Shown one piece after another: positions 24,843 to 33,143 of a stretch of 64,000 nucleotides of DNA. A program made the translations under genes and the position numbers. Source of the stretch: Mesorhizobium ciceri biovar biserrulae WSM1271 (GTDB taxonomy: Bacteria > Pseudomonadota > Alphaproteobacteria > Rhizobiales > Rhizobiaceae); contig NC_014923.1 in the NCBI RefSeq assembly GCF_000185905.1, forward strand, positions 3,061,501-3,125,500. The letters run 5' to 3'. The notes beneath the pieces were generated by a model that saw nothing but the letters and a program-made list of their open reading frames with translations, had not been told where the DNA came from and made no database searches. How positions within the stretch are numbered: position 1 is the stretch's first letter; each line of letters begins with the position of its first letter.

Positions 24843-27176
24843 GTGATCGGCACCGACGACATTGTGCTGTCGTTCTACCAGTCCGACGACACAGTCGGGG
24901 ATATCCAGGCAGCCGCGCAAGGCATCATCGACCAGGCCCAGGCCGCTGCGGACGTAGCGACGGGCGCCATGACAACCGTGCTCGATCCGCAATTCGCGAC
25001 CAAGGCGACGGCGGAGGCATTTTCCCCACCGATAGCACCCACATACATCCGCACCGCCTTCTACGACAGCTCTCAGGTGGCAGGCAGTGGCGCTGTGTAC
25101 CGCAAGAATGGAACGAATGTCGGGGATTTGGTGATCATGCTGAGCGATGGCATGACGAAGACAGGCTATACGCTCGCCTCGACCCCGGTGACGGCATCAA
25201 TGCTCGGGGCGCGTGGTAACGGTACAAATGCCACGGCTGCTATCAGTGCACTGCTCGCGGGCAGCTATCCGCATGTGCTGATTGACGGCTCCTACCAGAC
25301 CGACGGCAACCATACGATCTCGACAGCGAAGAAGCGCGTCGAATGCCTGGGCGGCTCTGCCCTGATCCTGCGCGCGCCAGTCGGTGCCGTTACCGGCCAC
25401 CATCCCGTCATCGATATCGCTGCCGATGACGTCCTGATAGACGGGGACCTCACGATTGATGGTGGATCACATGCCGGCTACCAGGCTTCTATCGGTATTC
25501 GCGTCGGCCTCTCCACTGGTGCACGCCGGAAGCGGCCGACAATCCGCGGCGTGAAAGTCCGTAATCTCGGCCTTGCCGGTGTGATGGCGCTCTGTGTCGA
25601 CAGCCCGACGATTGAGGACATTGACGGCTATAACATCGTCACGCCAACCGGCGGCGAGTTTGGCGACACGGTTTACGTGGCCGGCGTCCGCAAGCCGATC
25701 GTGCGCAACATCCGGTCGGCGAAGTGCAAACGCGACGGTGTCGTGTTGACCTATACGGGGAATCTAAACACCACCGACGTGTTGGTCGACGGGGTTTTCG
25801 CCGATGCACATCTCGACAGCCCCTCCGCCGGTGTCTGGGTGGAGATGACCGGTGCGCGAGATCCGCGAGGGATCATAACTAACGTGGTGGCGAATGACTG
25901 TCTGATTGGCGTAGCTGCGACTGACGCCAACAGCGAGATCGTCATTTCGAATGTCAAGGCAATCGGCAACCGGCTCTCCGGTAGTTCTGCCGGTAACGTC
26001 TTCGGCGTTCAGATTCAGTCGGGCCGGCTCGATAACTGGTACATCGATCGCTACAACACAGCCCTGCAATTGGAACCAAACGGCGAATATCAGTTCGCCC
26101 TCAGCTCGCAAGTTGGATCGTTTGCGATTAGCGAAACGGTCAGCGGCGGCACCTCTGGCTCGACCGGAACCCTGCGGTTCCAACATTTTGAAATCGTCAT
26201 TACCGGTTCAACCCTCGACTATGAACTCGGTGAGACGGTGACAGGCGGTTCATCCGGCGCGACGGGCATCTTGGTCGACTTCTTTGCCAACGTGCTGAGG
26301 GTCTTGCCGATAAGCGGAACGTTTCAGGCCGCTGAAACAATCACTGGAGGCACCTCTGCGATTGCCAAAACGGCAAACAGCGCGACCCAGCGCATCTATG
26401 TGCGCGGTTCGGCCGGCATCTTTCGGGCTGGCGAGACTATCACGGGCGGAACGTCAGGTGCCACAGCCGTAATCGCCGCGCCCTACCAGACGCCACTTGC
26501 GATCGGCCCGGGCACGTTGATGAACTGCTCGACCGACGCCATTGTCGTTGCGAACGTAGTGACACCGGCGAGCCTTAGCCTTTCTGGCATCAGGGGAAAC
26601 ACCCAGTCGCATGGCGTCCGGTTCAATCTTTCGGTGGGCCAACGGCTGCGCAAAGCCAGTCTCAGGGACATCGCCCTGAAGAACCCGACCTCCATTGGCG
26701 TTGCCTTTCGGGTAACCACCGGCGGCGCGATAGACGAAATGCTGGTCGATGGCTTTGACATGACGGAATGGGTTGGCGATGGCACCGGCAGTTCCATCAC
26801 GGCCGGCACCGTGACCAGGTTTATTGGCGGCAACAATCCCGGCCTGCAGGGGACGTCGAGTGTGCCGATCAATCTGAGCGTTAACACAACGCTGTCCGGG
26901 CTTCACAACCGGGCACTCTGCCATAACAACGGCGCCGGCGCGACGTGCACACATACGCTGCCGCCTGCCGTGCCTGGCCTTCGGATCGGCTTTGCCGGAG
27001 TACACGCAACCCATGTCATGAACATCGAGCCCAACGGGACGGACACGATCAAGGGCGGCGGTGCAGGCAAATATCTCATTCTCGATCCCGGCGAGCGTGT
27101 AACCCTGGAGGCCTATACGGTAGGACTGTGGGTTGTCAGTTCGGCTATCGGCTGGTCAGGGGATTTCGAAGCCTAG
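24843..27176 (+). CDS. Phage tail-fibre/tailspike-like beta-helix protein, N-terminally truncated
   Basis: A 777-residue protein of pectate-lyase-like right-handed beta-helix type, with IDIAADDVLIDGDLTIDGGS and IRGVKVRNLG...DSPTIEDIDGYNIV coils. About residues 430-550 hold four repeats of the form GETITGGTSGATA at 25-30 residue spacing. The N-terminal AAAQGIIDQAQAAADVATG helix and TAFYDSSQVAGSGAVYRKNGT are usual in tail proteins. The only start is a GTG at 24843 without a ribosome site, and the same frame continues upstream (AFQTLSP) to a stop at 24801. So the original N-terminus, normally the virion anchor, seems lost. Confidence 0.75.
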   Translation: MIGTDDIVLSFYQSDDTVGDIQAAAQGIIDQAQAAADVATGAMTTVLDPQFATKATAEAFSPPIAPTYIRTAFYDSSQVAGSGAVYRKNGTNVGDLVIMLSDGMTKTGYTLASTPVTASMLGARGNGTNATAAISALLAGSYPHVLIDGSYQTDGNHTISTAKKRVECLGGSALILRAPVGAVTGHHPVIDIAADDVLIDGDLTIDGGSHAGYQASIGIRVGLSTGARRKRPTIRGVKVRNLGLAGVMALCVDSPTIEDIDGYNIVTPTGGEFGDTVYVAGVRKPIVRNIRSAKCKRDGVVLTYTGNLNTTDVLVDGVFADAHLDSPSAGVWVEMTGARDPRGIITNVVANDCLIGVAATDANSEIVISNVKAIGNRLSGSSAGNVFGVQIQSGRLDNWYIDRYNTALQLEPNGEYQFALSSQVGSFAISETVSGGTSGSTGTLRFQHFEIVITGSTLDYELGETVTGGSSGATGILVDFFANVLRVLPISGTFQAAETITGGTSAIAKTANSATQRIYVRGSAGIFRAGETITGGTSGATAVIAAPYQTPLAIGPGTLMNCSTDAIVVANVVTPASLSLSGIRGNTQSHGVRFNLSVGQRLRKASLRDIALKNPTSIGVAFRVTTGGAIDEMLVDGFDMTEWVGDGTGSSITAGTVTRFIGGNNPGLQGTSSVPINLSVNTTLSGLHNRALCHNNGAGATCTHTLPPAVPGLRIGFAGVHATHVMNIEPNGTDTIKGGGAGKYLILDPGERVTLEAYTVGLWVVSSAIGWSGDFEA

Positions 27177-28326
27177 GATGAATTCGCAACTTTGCGTAAG
27201 GGTACTGCGTCATGCCTAAGTTGATCGTTGCGAGGATGACGAAAACTAGAGGATACGTCAGCTTCAATTTTGTGGCCAACAACACAATCGACAGGCCAAT
27301 GCCCAAGAGCGGCAAGCTCAACAAATACATGGCAATCCCTATAACTGCCCATAAGCCGTATCGGAGCAGAAAGTCGAGGCCAACGCCGAGATAGCCAAAT
27401 GTGAAGAACATCGGTATCTGATTTTCGCTTAGGCCAAACAACGTTATCCGCTGGTAGGAAAATGCCCACTCCATCATCTGATCGTGCTGCGTGCCTTCGA
27501 TATAGAGTTGCGATCTTGTTTCAAGATTCAGCAATGCCCAATATATAGTGATTGAAAGCAGCGCTATGCCGCCGGCGGCGACAAGAATCCTCCATCTTCG
27601 AACGGCAAAAAATTGGTGGAGCCCAACAATTCCGCAGAACATTGCGACGAACATCATGCCGCCCAGCGACATCGTCGCGATCGCTGAAAGAATGCCTAAA
27701 ATTGAGACCTTAGAGAGCTTGCGCGAGAGGGCATACTCGCCAGCAAGCAGGCTTGCGATCATAGTCGAATGGGTACCCGGTTCATTCGACAAGCCTGCAA
27801 AGCGCGGCACTCTGCCGACGGCAAGCTCAAGTCCTTTCTTACTCATGACCGTCTGATCACCAAGGCCAAGACTTGCAAGCGGGTCAAAATAAGTTCGGAA
27901 CGCCACGAAATAGAAAATCTGGAACAGGACCATAAGCGCGTGCGCAGCGATCGCCCATCGCAAACCAACCAACAAAGGACGACTGTCTCTGGCAAAGCAA
28001 GCTGGAACGAGGATGAGAGCCAAGCTGCTGCCAATAGTGCCTAGGACTGCTTTAGTGCCGCCATCTTCGGTGAAAGTTCCGCACATCCCGACTAGTAGGA
28101 AAGCAACGATCCAAAAAGAATTCGCCTTGACCGGCGCATTTAATAGCGGGATCAGCATGAGAAGCCCGAGGTAGCAAAAGGCGGCTACCCCGAATTGAGG
28201 CAGATAGACACTTTGCAGACTCATTGCGATGACGGCAGAGGCGGCGTAAATTGTCTTCAGTTTTTCAGCAAAAGTCGACTGCGTCGCAATGGGAATACTT
28301 TGCGTTTTTGCGTAATAGTGCGACAT
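27145..28326 (-). CDS. O-antigen polymerase/ligase-like membrane protein
   Basis: A 393-residue integral membrane protein with ten or more helices and a large periplasmic loop, of the Wzy/WaaL/O-antigen ligase kind. FAGLSNEPGTHSTMIASLLAGEYALSRK is the usual conserved loop (a ...NEP... signature of Wzy-like polymerases). DNA here is clearly AT-richer than the surroundings. Its last codons overlap the 3' end of the tail gene by 32 bases, so the true C-terminus may have been altered at the junction. With the two genes behind it, it suggests surface polysaccharide synthesis. Confidence 0.75.
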   Translation of the reverse strand: MSHYYAKTQSIPIATQSTFAEKLKTIYAASAVIAMSLQSVYLPQFGVAAFCYLGLLMLIPLLNAPVKANSFWIVAFLLVGMCGTFTEDGGTKAVLGTIGSSLALILVPACFARDSRPLLVGLRWAIAAHALMVLFQIFYFVAFRTYFDPLASLGLGDQTVMSKKGLELAVGRVPRFAGLSNEPGTHSTMIASLLAGEYALSRKLSKVSILGILSAIATMSLGGMMFVAMFCGIVGLHQFFAVRRWRILVAAGGIALLSITIYWALLNLETRSQLYIEGTQHDQMMEWAFSYQRITLFGLSENQIPMFFTFGYLGVGLDFLLRYGLWAVIGIAMYLLSLPLLGIGLSIVLLATKLKLTYPLVFVILATINLGMTQYPYAKLRIHPRLRNPLTSR

Positions 28327-28330
28327 GGTT

Positions 28331-28768
28331 CTAGCAGGACTTGTACGTAGGGATCGTCCCGCAAAGAATGCCGGAGTCTGTCAACGCCGTTGCCAAGTCA
28401 AGCGCCCCGTTAATCTTGCATTGCGCTACGACAAATCTACCCAAGGTTGCCACCGTCTTCCCATCGCATGGGGTGCCGCCGCCAACAGGCTTACATTTCA
28501 CATAGGCATTTTCATAAGAAAGCCTAACGCTCTGGGCTACTTTTTCCGCAGACGTCGTACCTGATGGCCTAACTCCACAGAGAACAATGGAAGTGCCATT
28601 CACCTCGAACGAACTAGCGGTGAGCACGGTCAGTCGACCTTTGATGTCCTTTATTTCTGCCAGCTTCGGCACGGCTTTGGGAGCCTTGGGAGTAGCGAAT
28701 GTTAGGACGCCGATAGTCATGACCGCTCCAAGTCCGACGGCAATGGCAATGAAAGCAATTGGTCTCAC
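28331..28768 (-). CDS. Degenerate SNase-fold (thermonuclease-like) protein
   Basis: A 145-residue exported or membrane-anchored protein (hydrophobic residues 3-25). The mature part follows the staphylococcal nuclease fold: VLTASSFEVNGTSIVLCGVR matches the first strands, and CKPVGGGTPCDGKTV...GRFVVAQCKINGALDLATALTDSGIL the later ones. The catalytic Asp-Gly-Asp-Thr is replaced by Thr-Ala-Ser-Ser, so it is probably inactive as nuclease. ExoI of succinoglycan clusters is also of this fold, which fits the polysaccharide context. It lies 4 bases from the polymerase gene. Confidence 0.6.
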   Translation of the reverse strand: MRPIAFIAIAVGLGAVMTIGVLTFATPKAPKAVPKLAEIKDIKGRLTVLTASSFEVNGTSIVLCGVRPSGTTSAEKVAQSVRLSYENAYVKCKPVGGGTPCDGKTVATLGRFVVAQCKINGALDLATALTDSGILCGTIPTYKSC

Positions 28769-28775
28769 GGCTGTC

Positions 28776-29504
28776 TCACCTCGAATCGGCTATCACTGCG
28801 CCTTTTATAAACGCGATTGTTCCCCCAGTTCGGCCAAACTCTGTAAATCCACGCCTGGTTATGTTCCGCTCCAACTCCAGCGCTTCGGCAGGGCCGGTCA
28901 ATTTGGGGTGGAACTCGATGATGAGTTTTTCAAATAACTCAAAATGGTTTGGCGGAATGCTCGTTTCGGCGCCTTCGATATCCATGATTAAGACGGTTGG
29001 CCTAAACGGCAGGTCTGAAACGATTGTCGGGATTGAGAGCATAGGTATTGTGAGTCGTTCGACTTCGTTGTCTCGAGGCAACGCGCTGGATGACCAGAAA
29101 TTTCGGCTTATACCGAAGCTGATAGAACCGTCGGACGGACCTACAGCGACGGTCCTAAGAATGGGCAAGCTTATCCCATTGAGGCGAAAATTCTCGCGGA
29201 TGGATGCCTCTAGGCGAGGGTTTGCTTCGACCATGCAGTAGTCATCGATGCCGATGTCGATCATGCAGTTCAACGCCATGAAGCCGATCGCGCTGCCGGC
29301 CTCCAGAACCTTGTCGTGGCGACTCAGGAAGCGCAAAGCAAGAGCCGCATCTTGATCCTCGTAACCTCTGGCCATCACGTACCGCATGCGGCGGGAAACG
29401 CCATCCAAAGACAGCGTGATGTTCCGGACTGTTACCGTTCTTCTGCCGGCGGTAAGAATTTCAAAGCCAACATCGCGCACGTTCCGAATAGCTTCCAAGA
29501 TCAT
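28776..29504 (-). CDS. FkbM-family methyltransferase
   Basis: A 242-residue SAM-dependent methyltransferase. The SAM site is KVLEAGSAIGFMALNCM, followed by CMVEANPRLEASIRENFRLNG; the FkbM hallmark VLIMDIEGAETSI near residue 180 is present. Members O-methylate sugars or polyketides; with a Wzy-like protein next to it, methylation of a surface sugar is likely. First gene of a three-gene minus-strand unit. Confidence 0.87.
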   Translation of the reverse strand: MILEAIRNVRDVGFEILTAGRRTVTVRNITLSLDGVSRRMRYVMARGYEDQDAALALRFLSRHDKVLEAGSAIGFMALNCMIDIGIDDYCMVEANPRLEASIRENFRLNGISLPILRTVAVGPSDGSISFGISRNFWSSSALPRDNEVERLTIPMLSIPTIVSDLPFRPTVLIMDIEGAETSIPPNHFELFEKLIIEFHPKLTGPAEALELERNITRRGFTEFGRTGGTIAFIKGAVIADSR

Positions 29505-29743
29505 CTCGGTTCCTTACGAGCTGGAATCAGCAGCCGAAAGTAAACGCGCCGGCCCTGCCTCTGGCAAGGTGCGTGACTCATATCCACGGCTTGCCCGGTT
29601 CAAGGTTTTCTCCGACTGCGGACTTCCTGTCATCGCATCGCTCATCGACTGAAGCGCCCGCGCTTCCCGCCTCGCATTTCCTAGACCGTGAGGTTCCTCC
29701 AACGGTCTCCCCCGACCATAGTTCAATGAGGAAAGGAAACACC
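29505..29743. promoter_or_regulatory. Divergent gap between FkbM and lysis genes
   Basis: It holds promoters for both directions by position. One hairpin is clear: AGACCGT (29683-29689) and ACGGTCT (29702-29708), just before the muramidase ribosome site. Nothing else is seen. Confidence 0.4.
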
Positions 29744-30454
29744 ATGGACCGCAACTTCGCGCGGGCGCTTGCGCTTGTTCTCAAATCGGAAGGCGGGTGG
29801 TCGGACAATCCGGCTGATCCTGGCGGCGCCACCATGAAGGGCGTGACGCTTGCCAGCTTCCGCCGCTATGTGAAGGCGGGCGCGACAAAGGCGGATCTGC
29901 GCGCGATCAGCGACGCGCAGGTCGCCACCGTTTATCGCCGCTTCTACTGGGACGCTGTGCTCGGCGCCGAGTTGCCCGATGGCGTCGATCACGCGGTATT
30001 CGATTTCGCCGTCAACAGCGGGCCTGGCCGGGCGGCCAAATATCTGCAGGCGGCGGTCGGCGTTGCGCAGGACGGCCGGATCGGACCGGTCACCGTCGCG
30101 GCGGCCAAGGCAAAGCCGGCCGGTGTGACCATCGATGCACTTTGCGATGCGCGGCTGGCGTTCCTCAAGCGGTTGCCGACATGGGCAACATTCGGGCGCG
30201 GCTGGTCGGATCGGGTCAGGTCGGTGCGGGTTCAGGCCCTGCTGATGTCGGCGCAGCGCCCCGCCGCACCGGTGACCGCGGCGGCGCCGCCCAGGGTCGA
30301 AACATCGGCCAATGGGGCGCCGTCGGTTCGTCTCGAGCAGCCGACGCCCGGCGGCAAGACGGCTGCCGTGGCCGGCATCCTCGTTCTCATGGCCGGAGCG
30401 CTCGCGGCCGTCCGGCATCAGATCGCCGATTTTTTCGGGAGCCTGTTTCGATGA
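29744..30454 (+). CDS. Phage endolysin, GH108 muramidase with C-terminal membrane anchor
   Basis: A 236-residue lysozyme of glycoside hydrolase family 108 (ZliS-like). The catalytic Glu is E16 in LKSEGGWSDNPADPGG, followed by TMKGVTLASFRRY; the C-terminal peptidoglycan-binding part (VDHAVFDFAVNSGPGRAAKYLQ, GRIGPVT) is also present. After an Ala/Pro linker a membrane helix (about 208-228) and a short basic tail end it, so it would stay bound to the inner membrane. AGGAAAGG precedes the ATG at 29744. First gene of a five-gene lysis cassette with overlapping ends. Confidence 0.88.
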   Translation: MDRNFARALALVLKSEGGWSDNPADPGGATMKGVTLASFRRYVKAGATKADLRAISDAQVATVYRRFYWDAVLGAELPDGVDHAVFDFAVNSGPGRAAKYLQAAVGVAQDGRIGPVTVAAAKAKPAGVTIDALCDARLAFLKRLPTWATFGRGWSDRVRSVRVQALLMSAQRPAAPVTAAAPPRVETSANGAPSVRLEQPTPGGKTAAVAGILVLMAGALAAVRHQIADFFGSLFR

Positions 30455-30666
30455 CATGGTTCAACACCAATGCGCTGCACAATCTCCTCAACACGCTGAT
30501 CGCCATCATCTGCGGCGGCGCGCTCGCCGGCTTTGACTGGACGCTGCTCGGCGTGAGCGACCGCACCGCCCTTCAGATCAGCGGCGCCATTGCCCTTGCC
30601 AAGATCATCATCAACGCGGTGCGTGACGGGCCGCGCGGCACGGTCGCGCCGGCCAAGGAGACATGA
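30451..30666 (+). CDS. Holin-like small membrane protein
   Basis: A 71-residue protein with two hydrophobic segments (LLNTLIAIICGGALAGF and TALQISGAIALAKIIINAV). Its ATG overlaps the muramidase stop (ATGA). Size, topology and position point to a phage holin that would release or activate the endolysin. Confidence 0.7.
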   Translation: MTWFNTNALHNLLNTLIAIICGGALAGFDWTLLGVSDRTALQISGAIALAKIIINAVRDGPRGTVAPAKET

Positions 30667-30667
30667 G

Positions 30668-30901
30668 ATGGGAACACTCGCTTTCGCGCTGCTTGGCCAG
30701 GCCTGGCCGTATCTTCTGGCAATGGGCGCCGCGCTCGCCGGTGTCTGGACGGCCTACGCCAAGGGCAAGGCCAACCAGAAGGCCAGGCAGGATGCCGCCG
30801 ACGCCGCGGCGCGCACCGAAGCCCAGGAGATCGACGATGCCGTCGCCGGCCGGGCGCCGGACGACAACAGAGGGAGGCTGGCCAGATGGTCAAAATCATA
30901 G
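30668..30901 (+). CDS. Rz-like (i-spanin-like) protein
   Basis: A 77-residue protein with one N-terminal membrane helix (LLGQAWPYLLAMGAALAGVWTAY) and then a charged, helical part (KGKANQKARQDAADAAARTEAQEIDDA) likely to form a coiled coil. This is the layout of a phage inner-membrane spanin. The downstream lipoprotein gene starts inside its 3' end, as in Rz/Rz1 pairs. Confidence 0.65.
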   Translation: MGTLAFALLGQAWPYLLAMGAALAGVWTAYAKGKANQKARQDAADAAARTEAQEIDDAVAGRAPDDNRGRLARWSKS

Positions 30902-31071
30902 CGCTCTCGCTCCTGCTGGCCGGCTGCACCACATCAGGCGGATCGTTCTGCGCGGCCGGGCATCCCATCCGACCGACAAGGGCAGAGGCGGCGGCCCTTT
31001 CCGACGCGTCGGTGGCGGCGATCCTGGCTCATAACGAAAAGGGCCAGAAACTTTGCGGCTGGAGGCCATGA
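30886..31071 (+). CDS. Rz1-like (o-spanin-like) lipoprotein
   Basis: A 61-residue protein with a perfect lipobox (LLLAGC, Cys14) and a short mature part with two more cysteines. It overlaps the Rz-like gene by 16 bases in another frame. Outer-membrane spanin lipoproteins of phages have this form. Together the pair would fuse inner and outer membranes at lysis. Confidence 0.65.
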   Translation: MVKIIALSLLLAGCTTSGGSFCAAGHPIRPTRAEAAALSDASVAAILAHNEKGQKLCGWRP

Positions 31072-31394
31072 TGAACGATCTTTTCGACCTGCTCGGCATC
31101 AAGGGACCGGTCGTGGCGGCGGGTCTCGCCGGCGGCGTTCTGCGCGCGCTGTCGCGGCATCGCTACAAGCTGCGCGAAATGGTGGCCTCGCCGATCTGCG
31201 GCGCGCTTGCGGCGGCCTATCTGACGCTGCCGGCGGTCTCCTACGCCAGGATCGCCGGCCTGCCGATGCCCGATCCCGCCGACGACACCACCACACTGGC
31301 GGCCGCCTTCCTGATCGGCGTCTGTGCGATGTGGATTTCGGACGTGCTGTTCGAGTTTGTGGTGCGGAGATTCAAACCGGGGGTGGAGGAGTAG
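31068..31394 (+). CDS. Phage-type membrane protein, holin-like
   Basis: A 108-residue protein with three likely membrane helices (GPVVAAGLAGGVLRAL, ICGALAAAYLTLPAVS, TLAAAFLIGVCAMWISDVLFEFVV). Its start overlaps the lipoprotein stop. GGAGG precedes it. Proteins of this build are common beside phage lysozymes and may be a second holin or antiholin. Confidence 0.6.
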   Translation: MMNDLFDLLGIKGPVVAAGLAGGVLRALSRHRYKLREMVASPICGALAAAYLTLPAVSYARIAGLPMPDPADDTTTLAAAFLIGVCAMWISDVLFEFVVRRFKPGVEE

Positions 31395-31491
31395 CTGTTG
31401 GCACCGTGTCGTCTGTTGGCTGCTGCCTGACGGAATTACCGAGACAGGTGGACCTGGCGCGGCGTGGCTCTCATTTCCAGGACCGACCGCT

Positions 31492-31525
31492 GCCCGCTTC
31501 GGCTCACGCCGGGGCGGGCTTTTTT
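31492..31525 (+). terminator. Rho-independent terminator of lysis cassette
   Basis: GCCCGC-TT-CGGC pairs with GCCG-GG-GCGGGC and is followed by TTTTTT. It is the clearest intrinsic terminator in the window and closes the phage-derived segment about 100 bases after the last gene. Confidence 0.85.
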
Positions 31526-31757
31526 GCATTTCCGATCGGCCATTGCTGAGCGGCATTCGAGTTGACCGGTCTCGTCATTGTCCGTTGTGATAAGCAAGTT
31601 AATCATGTCGGTTATGCATAATGATTATTGTTAATTTTTGATTGAAGCACCGAAACTAGATAAAGACTTGAGCGGATGAAGTGTTCATATATTGTTAAGC
31701 AAGAGGTAGACCACAGAAGACGGAAGCCATCTCCATCATCAAACGGGAGTAGCTTTC
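31526..31757 (+). promoter_or_regulatory. AT-rich leader region
   Basis: About 230 bases, much richer in A and T than the surroundings (for example TAATGATTATTGTTAATTTTTG near 31618-31640), before the small Gly-rich protein gene. It must hold that gene's promoter and may bind nucleoid proteins. No coding frame is convincing. Confidence 0.45.
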
Positions 31758-32072
31758 ATGAACAAGTTCACTGTTATTTTCGCCGCTGTTGCAGTTGCAT
31801 CGTCCGTTGGAGCCGCCGAGGCAGGTTGTGGGTGCGGAGGTTCGGGCGGCTGGGGAGGCAATTCGAGCAGCCTGATCAATGTTTCGCCGTCCATCGACCT
31901 TGGCAAGATCACCGCGCTGAACGACGTGCTCAGCGGCAACAACATCCTGAGCGGCAATGTCGTCTCAGGCATTCTAAACGGCAACAAGACCGGCATCGTC
32001 GGTGGCGTTCTGAGCGGGCTCGGCGTGAACCTGCTGGGCGGCAACAGCTACAGGCTGGGCAAGCGCCACTAG
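31758..32072 (+). CDS. Secreted Gly/Asn-rich small protein
   Basis: A 104-residue exported protein: signal peptide to about residue 20 (ASSVGAAEA), then a CGCGGSGGWGGNSSS stretch and a Leu/Asn/Gly-periodic part (LSGNNILSGNVVSGILNGNKTG) that could form a small beta-solenoid. The A/T-rich leader and isolated position fit a strongly regulated gene. No family is recognised. GGGAG precedes the ATG. Confidence 0.7.
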   Translation: MNKFTVIFAAVAVASSVGAAEAGCGCGGSGGWGGNSSSLINVSPSIDLGKITALNDVLSGNNILSGNVVSGILNGNKTGIVGGVLSGLGVNLLGGNSYRLGKRH

Positions 32073-32107
32073 GCCGGCGCTGCATTTCAACTGTCGAAGG
32101 CAACCCA

Positions 32108-32142
32108 AAATAGCCCGTTCCGGTGCGCCGGGCGGGCTATTT
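32108..32142 (+). terminator. Terminator after Gly-rich protein gene
   Basis: AAATAGCCCG (32108-32117) pairs with CGGGCTATTT (32133-32142) around a GC-rich loop that itself can pair. It lies between convergent genes and can work in both directions (A-run and T-run on its flanks). Confidence 0.8.
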
Positions 32143-32157
32143 CGGGTGTTGGGCCGA

Positions 32158-32865
32158 TCAAGCGAGGATGTTGACCGCGCGTGCCGCGACCAGCGCGATG
32201 GTCAGCAGCGAGATCATGGCCTCGGCCATCATCAGCAGCTTGGCGCGCTGGGAAAGGGGCAAGGTATCGGTGGGCGAAAACGCTGTCGCGTTGGTGAAGG
32301 CGAGGAAGAAATAATCGACGAAACCGGGCAGCCAATCTCGGAGGTCACGGTCGTTCAACGTCATCTGCGCGAACAGGAAATCGGCCTGCGCAAGCTTGAC
32401 GAGGCCGCAGGTCGGCGGGCCGCCGCGGTCGGTGCTCCAGAACCACAAGGCAAAGACGATGACGTTGGTGACCCAGATGTTGAGTGCGTCGATCAGCAGC
32501 GTCGTGCCGCTGTTGCCGGCATGGCCCTCCAGCAAGGCACGCACCAGCAGGACCAGCGAACCGCAGTTCATGATGCTGATGATGGCGGTCATGGTCAGGG
32601 CTGTTCTGCGGATCATGACCCGAAACTGGCCGATCGCATGCCACTCGTGGTCCTCGACCGCCTTGCGGGTGGCGGCCTGTGTCCAGGCGGTGGCCACCGA
32701 CAAGGGCAGCAGCAGAGCGGCCTCCAGCGCGGGCGCTAGCCAGCGCGGCCCGAATGAGAGATTGTTGATGACCAGAAGCTGCAGGCAGATGATGACGAGA
32801 ACGGCCGCACGGGCCATCCAGAAATCGAGCGCACGGTAGTGGATGATGGCATGGTGGTGGCGCAT
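32158..32865 (-). CDS. DUF1345-like integral membrane protein
   Basis: A 235-residue protein with five to six hydrophobic helices. The C-terminal DYFFLAFTNATAFSPTDTLPLSQRAKLLMMAEAMISLLTIAL resembles DUF1345 proteins, whose final loop recalls the two-helix pore of potassium channels. Transport of a small ion is possible but not shown. Confidence 0.65.
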   Translation of the reverse strand: MRHHHAIIHYRALDFWMARAAVLVIICLQLLVINNLSFGPRWLAPALEAALLLPLSVATAWTQAATRKAVEDHEWHAIGQFRVMIRRTALTMTAIISIMNCGSLVLLVRALLEGHAGNSGTTLLIDALNIWVTNVIVFALWFWSTDRGGPPTCGLVKLAQADFLFAQMTLNDRDLRDWLPGFVDYFFLAFTNATAFSPTDTLPLSQRAKLLMMAEAMISLLTIALVAARAVNILA

Positions 32866-33143
32866 TTATCAAATCCTGGATGCTTTTTTGGGGACGGGAA
32901 CCGGTCAGGCGTAGGCGACGCCTGCCGCGATCACGCCCGATGCGCCGTGCCCGGCATGTTCAGGGCGCTCCGGGACGGCGTGTTCCATTGTTGTCCTGCT
33001 GGCATGTGATGATGAGAGAGGCGGCATGGTGGCGCGAAACTCTGCCTCAATCTTGGTTTTGCCATGGTCACCCAAGTATACATTTTCGTAAGCTTCGAGT
33101 TCTGGGCTGTTCCAAAAACCGTCCGGTGTGATTTATCCACCGC
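32866..33143. other. Divergent gap without a supported gene
   Basis: About 280 bases between two divergent membrane-protein genes. A small hairpin (AGGCGT/ACGCCT near 32910) and an AT-richer part near 33060-33090 are seen. No small gene is convincing. Confidence 0.4.

Noticed and set aside
24843..31394. Complete prophage or gene transfer agent
   Set aside because: No terminase, portal, capsid, integrase or attachment-site duplication is seen; only tail-end and lysis parts exist.
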